Below, one piece after another: positions 58,783 through 64,000 of a stretch of 64,000 nt of DNA. Source of the DNA: Pleurodeles waltl (lineage: Eukaryota > Chordata > Amphibia > Caudata > Salamandridae). The stretch spans positions 1,582,662,444 to 1,582,726,443 of the forward strand of contig NC_090445.1 in assembly GCF_031143425.1 (NCBI RefSeq). The letters run 5' to 3'. The notes below the pieces were generated by a model. The model saw only the letters and a program-made list of their open reading frames with translations. It was not told the origin of the DNA and ran no database searches. Each line of letters opens with the position of its first letter. The first letter of the stretch is position 1. Position numbers and translations under genes: made by a program.

Positions 58783-61700
58783 TATTTGACAGACGTGTTC
58801 TAAGCGCCCAGAGAGAAAAATATACGTCTTCACAAATCTAGGGAATAGCAGAATATATATTCTTATAGGTGAGTTTTATAGCTCACCAAAACTGCTTAGT
58901 AACAGCATCTACTTGAGATCTGGTCAATTTAACAAACTAAAATAGAAATTCTGGTTTCTGAAAATGTAACCATGTATTAATAGAATACAGTCATCACCAT
59001 CATCAGAAGCCCTAATTCAGCATTAATGTTAAGCAGAAGACTATACCTAGAGGTATTGGCCACCTTATTTGTTTGAGCTTAATTGGATTCTAGTGTTAGC
59101 CTCCATGCAGAGCTCACACTTGGATAAGAAGCTTCAGCAAGGGCCAAGCTCTGCTCGTTGAAAAATGTTGTCTGTGTTGGCCACAGAAGGTCCGCCAAGC
59201 CGAGGATGGGTCTACTTCAAGGTGTTTATAATGGCCAGTAACGTGCATGGATCTCAGCTTCAGTCACTGGAGACAATATTGGTCACAGCAATACTGCTAC
59301 AGATCCCCTGAGCCAATGAGACTTATTTTTTTTTACTTTTATGCCGTCATCTATACGGGCTTTCATTTTATGTGATGTGTAAGTGGATAGTATTCTATCA
59401 TACAAAGACGTCGGATGTGAAGCACATTTTCCTACAATCTGGCATTGACGCAGGAGCACTTTGGCTTACAGTAAGCCCTGAAATGAATAGAAATTCCTTG
59501 GTTTCTTTTCTATTGTTCACATTCTAGTTTGACGTTTTTGTACAAAGTAGAGAAGTAGTTTGACATTTTTCTATAGAGTCGAGAGGTTTGAATTCCTGAA
59601 GTACACTCTTCAGAGCCATACAACAATGAATAAGGTATGAGTGTCCCTCATGAATAGACCGCAGAGCCATTTTAAATATCAAAATATGTTGTCTATTATT
59701 ATTCGTTTTTAGACTTTGTCCTGCTTTTCAATCACTTAGCCCACGGAAGTAATCCCTCCTCCATTTTGTGAAATGTCTTCGAAGCCTGAAACAGGAAGTA
59801 GCATGAGAGGATGGCAGGAGGGAGGGCTACAGATCCATTGCAGCTGCAGAATTACAAGGCTTCAAAGTGCTTTTTCTTGTTGGTTAAAAGCTCAAGAAAA
59901 TGATCCCTTTACTTTTCAATTTTATGCCGTTATTGTTGGACCACTGAACTTACTACCATTTTCTGTTGCCATTTTCTGTTTCAAAGATTAAATACACTTG
60001 ACAAAATGAAGGAAAGCTTAAGTAAAAAAAATGTTTAAAAATGTAAAATATAAATTGAAACATTATCCCATTGGTAAATGTGGCAAAAGGCAAAGCATTA
60101 GTATTAAGTAACAATATATTTTTTTAAATGTTGGTCATTTAATGTGCATCATCACTTCACATGGCAGGTAAATAGGATAATGTACAGGCAAGTAGTTTAG
60201 AAAACATAAATACATTCAAAAAGTGACTCCAAATGAACATATAGCGAGGACTAAACGAATGAAAAAATAAGCAATGCTTCCCTATTCCTAGTGATCTCGT
60301 TGCTATCAGTCACCTCCATTAATGGGATTTTTGCACATCAGCCTTGGTACCTACAGATAATGAAGCAGCCGGAAATGCTGGCATCTGCTGCCACGAGAAA
60401 TGCGAATACCCGCAAGGGCGAGAGGGTTAACGGAATTCACTTAGACATTAATGTTCTTGTAAAGGCGGCGTATCAATAATTGTGCTAATTAATTAATATA
60501 TGTTGTGCAAACACCACCGGCGCATAAGACTTGCTACTAAAGTCAGCAGAGCACCGAGTGCCTTTAAATAACCACGGGTGGCACGGAGAAAAAAAACCTG
60601 AGAGCAGGGCTGGAAAAGAACTTTTAAGTTCTGCTTAATTTTCAAGATCTGCTCTAGAGCACAAAGAAGAGCCACAACTCTCGGGTATAGTGTTGATATC
60701 TCACACCCTGACCTCCATTTTCCCCTGTGAGTGGACTCTTAATACTTTTTTTTTTTAAAGTTCGGGTTATTTTACAGGCAAACCAAAGGTGAGGTGACCC
60801 CCATGATTGGATCTAACAGCCCCGATTCAGGACTTTTCTCCTCTGATCACTCTGCATGTCTAGGTGAGTCTGCATGTTTGTGGGGAGGGTCACTGAAGCG
60901 TGCCCCCGCCACCCACAGGATGTAGATTTCCCATCACTGACAGTGGTTGCTTTACCTTGGCTCTAGTTTGCCTTGTTACTCTGCAGTGTGGCAATTGTAA
61001 GGAAATGTTGTCTTTAAGGGTGATGCAGGCGTCTCTTATCTCTTTATACTGCTCAGTGTTGTGAAGGTGAATCAAGAGCCTGGTAAATTGTAGGCCATGT
61101 GTAAAGCCACCCAGCCCCTTCTCTTTCCACTTCTGCTGATGAAACGCAGAGAAGGTGATATGAGGCTTGCTTGCAAATAGTTTACACCACTGCCAATTGC
61201 TCTGGGTAGCATTCCAACCCATTATTTTTAGGCTCTGTGGCACTCCAAACTGAGGCCCACCCTAGGAAAATCAGTACTTAATCTTTTCCTCATGGGCACA
61301 CTATACAAAACTACTAGGACAGCCATCTCCAGAAGGGAAAACAAGCAGCCCCAACCCAGTTTCTGCCTAATTATGGCTCACTAGCGAGGTACAGATTGAA
61401 TCCAGTGGCACAGTGAGCAAAGGACCCCCATCTGCCCATAGACTTGGCAACCTAGGGCGAGTATTCCTCCCCTGATCTTTTTTGTGTTTTGCTTCCTTTT
61501 CTCTCCTTTCCAAACAAGGAGCTCTAGGGAGGCCTGGAGGGGTGAATGCTATATTGACCAGCCCCTGTGCCTCCCTGCTTCATACCCAAGACAACTGCAT
61601 AATGTTGTATCCCATATATCAGCCTCCAAAGAGTGGATTGTTGCACTAGCTTTCTTAGAATGTCTTAAAATGGCAAAATGCCAGAGTTTAAAAAAAAATT

Positions 61701-63049
61701 AAAAAAAAATGATATTTTACAGAAAATCCAAAGATAGGGTTGACCCTACATCCGAGTGTAGTTCTACAAGCAGTACTATTAGATTTTCCTTCTGTAACCA
61801 CTTTTCAGTTTGAGATGAGTATATGCATTTTTGTGGTGAGTCTTCTGGGACTCTATCATTGGAGCCCATACCCCTCAGAATTTACTGTGGTGCTGCTAAA
61901 GGATGTACATTTACAAACAATGCCAGTGTTCGCTTTACCAAGGCTCTAGTTTGTCACATGACTATTTGGTCAGAGTATTAGCTTTTGCATCTTCCCTCTG
62001 CCTCCCTCAATGGACTAGGATATTCTGATTAGTATACTTGTTTGATGCGTACCTAGTACAGTTATTAGCTACTAACTCCACCACACATCAGAATCAGGCA
62101 ATGCCTTGAAGCTTCTGTCCCCTTTGTATCTGGCTTCCGCCTCACTATCCCTGAGAGCCCTGAACAAGGCAATTGTCACAGGTGCACTAAATAACATTGC
62201 AAACATTTAAAACAGAAGTCTGTGGGTGTGGCCTCAAGGGGCAATGGGAAAAGAGATGATAGTAAGAAAGCTTGAAATAATCTAATCTGCGGGTAATTAC
62301 TTAAGGCCGCATTCTAGACATTATTTATTTGCTTATTATACCACCCTACACAAAGATCATCCATATACAAATCAGCCTTGTTCCTGCATTGATAAGAACA
62401 GCACAGCTCAAACTACTAGGCCAAGCCCACTTCAGATGGGAACACAAGCAACAGAAGATTGGTTTCAACCTATTTAGGTCTCATTTAGGTCTCATCTGTG
62501 AGGTAGAGCGTGATTTCTAATCAAAGTGAACATGGGACCCACATCTGTACATGCTCGGAATAAAGTGTGCATGATTCATGTGAGCACCATTCAAAATCTT
62601 GTGATTACCTGCCTCAAATGGTGTCCGGTGACCAATTCACAGCTGTAACATTAGTCACTTTAAAAATGTAAAAAGACTAGATAAAGAAACCTGGGTCCAT
62701 CACTTTTAAGCCTTCTTGATGCTGGAAACTATTGGTGGTGAAGACACAAGAAGGAATAAATCATGACCACCATTTTGACTCTTTGCTTACTTGCCAAGCG
62801 AACCCCAATAACTGTCACTCAGTGCTCCACTCACAGTACGTAAATCCCCAAATTGTGAGTGGAGGGGTAGCTTGACTGACATGTTCTTGAAGCCCCAGGG
62901 AACTGGCAGGTTGAAGGTTGACTGCACCACAACATTTAGGGCACGATCTATCTGTTGGTAATAAGCACACTCTTTCGCAATGGAGCGATGGGGTATGCTT
63001 CCCTCCAACATAATGGTCTGCCCACCAAATTTAGAAGCAGTTGGACCTT
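58783..63049. other. 4.3 kb without a recognised gene
   Basis: Nothing assignable. The frame at 60890-61243 (minus, 117 codons) is open but has no motif. A possible conserved non-coding stretch lies at about 60300-60560. A-rich runs occur near 61690-61710. Confidence 0.3.
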
Positions 63050-63460
63050 AGTTTGGCCACGGTGCAGATTACTCCATCTCTGCCATGGCTAAATTTCTAT
63101 TCTTCACTGACAGCCTGAAGGAGTAAGGGCCATTGGAGGGTTGGCTATATGTCCGCCCGCTTAATTTGGATGGGGAGATAAATAGTCACTTTTTACTGCA
63201 CGTCACTGCCAGGAAAACCATGGCAGTAAGGGGCAGTAAAAAACAAAAATCGCCGCAGCTCACCATGGAAGATGTCTCCTAATGGTAAGGGGGTGGGTAT
63301 TTGTGTTTTTCTTTAAAAAAAAAAAAAACACTTTGGGATTTAGTTTTTGAGAGTAAAAAAAACTTTGGAAACATTGCTGTACGGCTCTGTCATGTTTGGC
63401 AGAGCTGTACAACAAAGTTCCCCAATGAATTCACAGGATCCACTTTGATGAATGCTTGAA
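63050..63460 (+). repeat. Dispersed repeat with internal poly(A), copy B
   Basis: Second copy of 19860-20345 in the same orientation: GGTTGGCTATATGTCCGCCCGC, GTCACTGCCAGGAAAACCATGGCAG, the A-run with CACTTTGGGATTT, and TACGGCTCTGTCATG. The interval spacing and order are conserved, with point changes throughout. Confidence 0.6.
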
Positions 63461-63510
63461 ATGTCTGTTGGATTGAAGGCGTTTCCTAATTTGGCAGTTG
63501 GGAGGCGTGT

Positions 63511-63649
63511 AGACATAATATCGTAACCCACAACATTGTGGGACAAAATATCGGCTCAAGAATATAGAGGTCAAAAATATTGGCAAGGTAAGTTTTATAG
63601 GTAAGCAACGTTTTACTTTATATAATTCCACACATATGTACCTTGCCTA

Positions 63650-63714
<65 letters not shown>

Positions 63715-63850
63715 TGGTGGTTAGAGTTGAAGTTAAGATTAGTAAATCTATACTTAGCTATTCGCACTTACCTTCTTGATATTTTGGTCCTGGATATTTT
63801 TGACACGATATTCTGTCCACACAATATTTTTGGTTCTGATAATTTGTCAG
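63511..63850. repeat. Fold-back repeat, copy 2, around an (AT)n tract
   Basis: Left arm 63511-63605 (GACATAATATCG..GGGACAAAATATCG..GTCAAAAATATTG..AAGGTAAG) pairs with the inverted right arm 63757-63850. Inside each arm the ACAAAATAT/CAAAAATAT motif recurs about every 20-25 bp, so arms are themselves short tandem repeats. The centre holds the dinucleotide tract. Same family as 30342-30556. Confidence 0.7.
63659..63711. repeat. (AT)n microsatellite
   Basis: About 26 uninterrupted AT units at the apex of the fold-back repeat. Self-complementary, likely to extrude as a cruciform and to vary in length. Confidence 0.95.
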
Positions 63851-64000
63851 TGATCTAGTTGGGACCCCCACCAGGTGACGGAGTAAGTTACTCAGTCGCT
63901 CTGGCAGAGGACAGCTCAACCTCCAAATTATAAGTCAGGTCCTTAGTTCTTTATTACTAGGAACATTTGCTACCCAGAGGGATTGCAAGTGGTTTAGGAT
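63851..64000. other. No recognised gene
   Basis: Too little sequence to classify before the window ends. Confidence 0.3.

Noticed and set aside
60890..61243. 117-codon minus-strand frame of protein-like composition
   Set aside because: No motif, no splice-site or codon evidence, and no paired exon nearby. It is kept as a candidate only for a translated database search.
1..64000. tRNA, rRNA, CRISPR array or bacterial defence-type operon
   Set aside because: I saw no cloverleaf with CCA-proximal boxes, no rRNA-like conserved blocks, no regularly spaced identical repeats with unique spacers and no co-directional gene cluster.

Overview
This window reads as gene-free, transposon-saturated nuclear DNA of a vertebrate with a very large genome. 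The best guess is a salamander, and within salamanders a newt such as Pleurodeles. Support for that guess: (i) several repeats resemble newt families known to me (GC-rich elements opening GGCCCTCATTCTGACC, MITEs opening GGGCCATATTTATA, hairpin-rich elements opening CAGGGGC); (ii) non-LTR, Penelope, Ty3, LTR, hAT, Tc1 and Harbinger-like copies are interleaved and nested; (iii) no intact host exon, tRNA or rRNA was found on either strand. No database search was possible, so the species is inference. There is no operon, CRISPR array or bacterial-style system here.

Layout. The left edge (1-573, minus) holds the N-terminal half of an L1/Tx1-like ORF1 protein. It is followed by a hairpin-rich hAT-like repeat (about 1031-1573). 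From about 4190 to 7616 a diverged array with a monomer near 380 bp is split by a complete Tc1/mariner element (4491-6052). Its transposase is broken only by one nonsense codon, and its catalytic spacing counts as DD37E. A 5'-truncated Penelope-like element (12877-16105, minus) is bounded by a perfect 15-bp target duplication. It encodes the end of a reverse transcriptase plus a GIY-YIG nuclease and carries a hammerhead-ribozyme-like motif downstream. Beside it lies a decayed Ty3/Gypsy RT-RNase H fragment (about 16530-16998).

From 19.5 to 30.6 kb are small non-autonomous DNA transposons. hAT-type copies carry 7-8 bp target duplications and PIF/Harbinger-type copies carry 3 bp ones. One hAT-like element (26267-28134) appears to enclose two Harbinger-like MITEs. 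A decayed CR1/L2-type LINE runs on the minus strand from about 33640 to 31062. An LTR-like copy (34050-38225) is interrupted by a hAT-like element (36834-37387) with a perfect 8-bp duplication. A more intact relative of the same LTR is a probable solo LTR at 56571-58777.

The right half contains a decayed L1/Tx1-like reverse transcriptase (about 42428-44370), a 1-kb GC-rich terminal-inverted-repeat element (46601-47604), a 15-bp minisatellite (about 51010-51715), a G-run-rich element (51834-52577), a 188-bp hAT MITE with a perfect 8-bp duplication (53323-53510), a near-perfect 32-bp hairpin (53726-53793), and a fold-back element around an (AT)n microsatellite (63511-63850).

The open reading frames seen are retroelement or transposase remnants, products of tandem repeats, or chance. 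The most informative content is the insertion chronology and three items worth testing: the hammerhead-like motif, the long hairpins, and two non-repetitive AT-rich homeobox-site-containing stretches that could be conserved non-coding elements.
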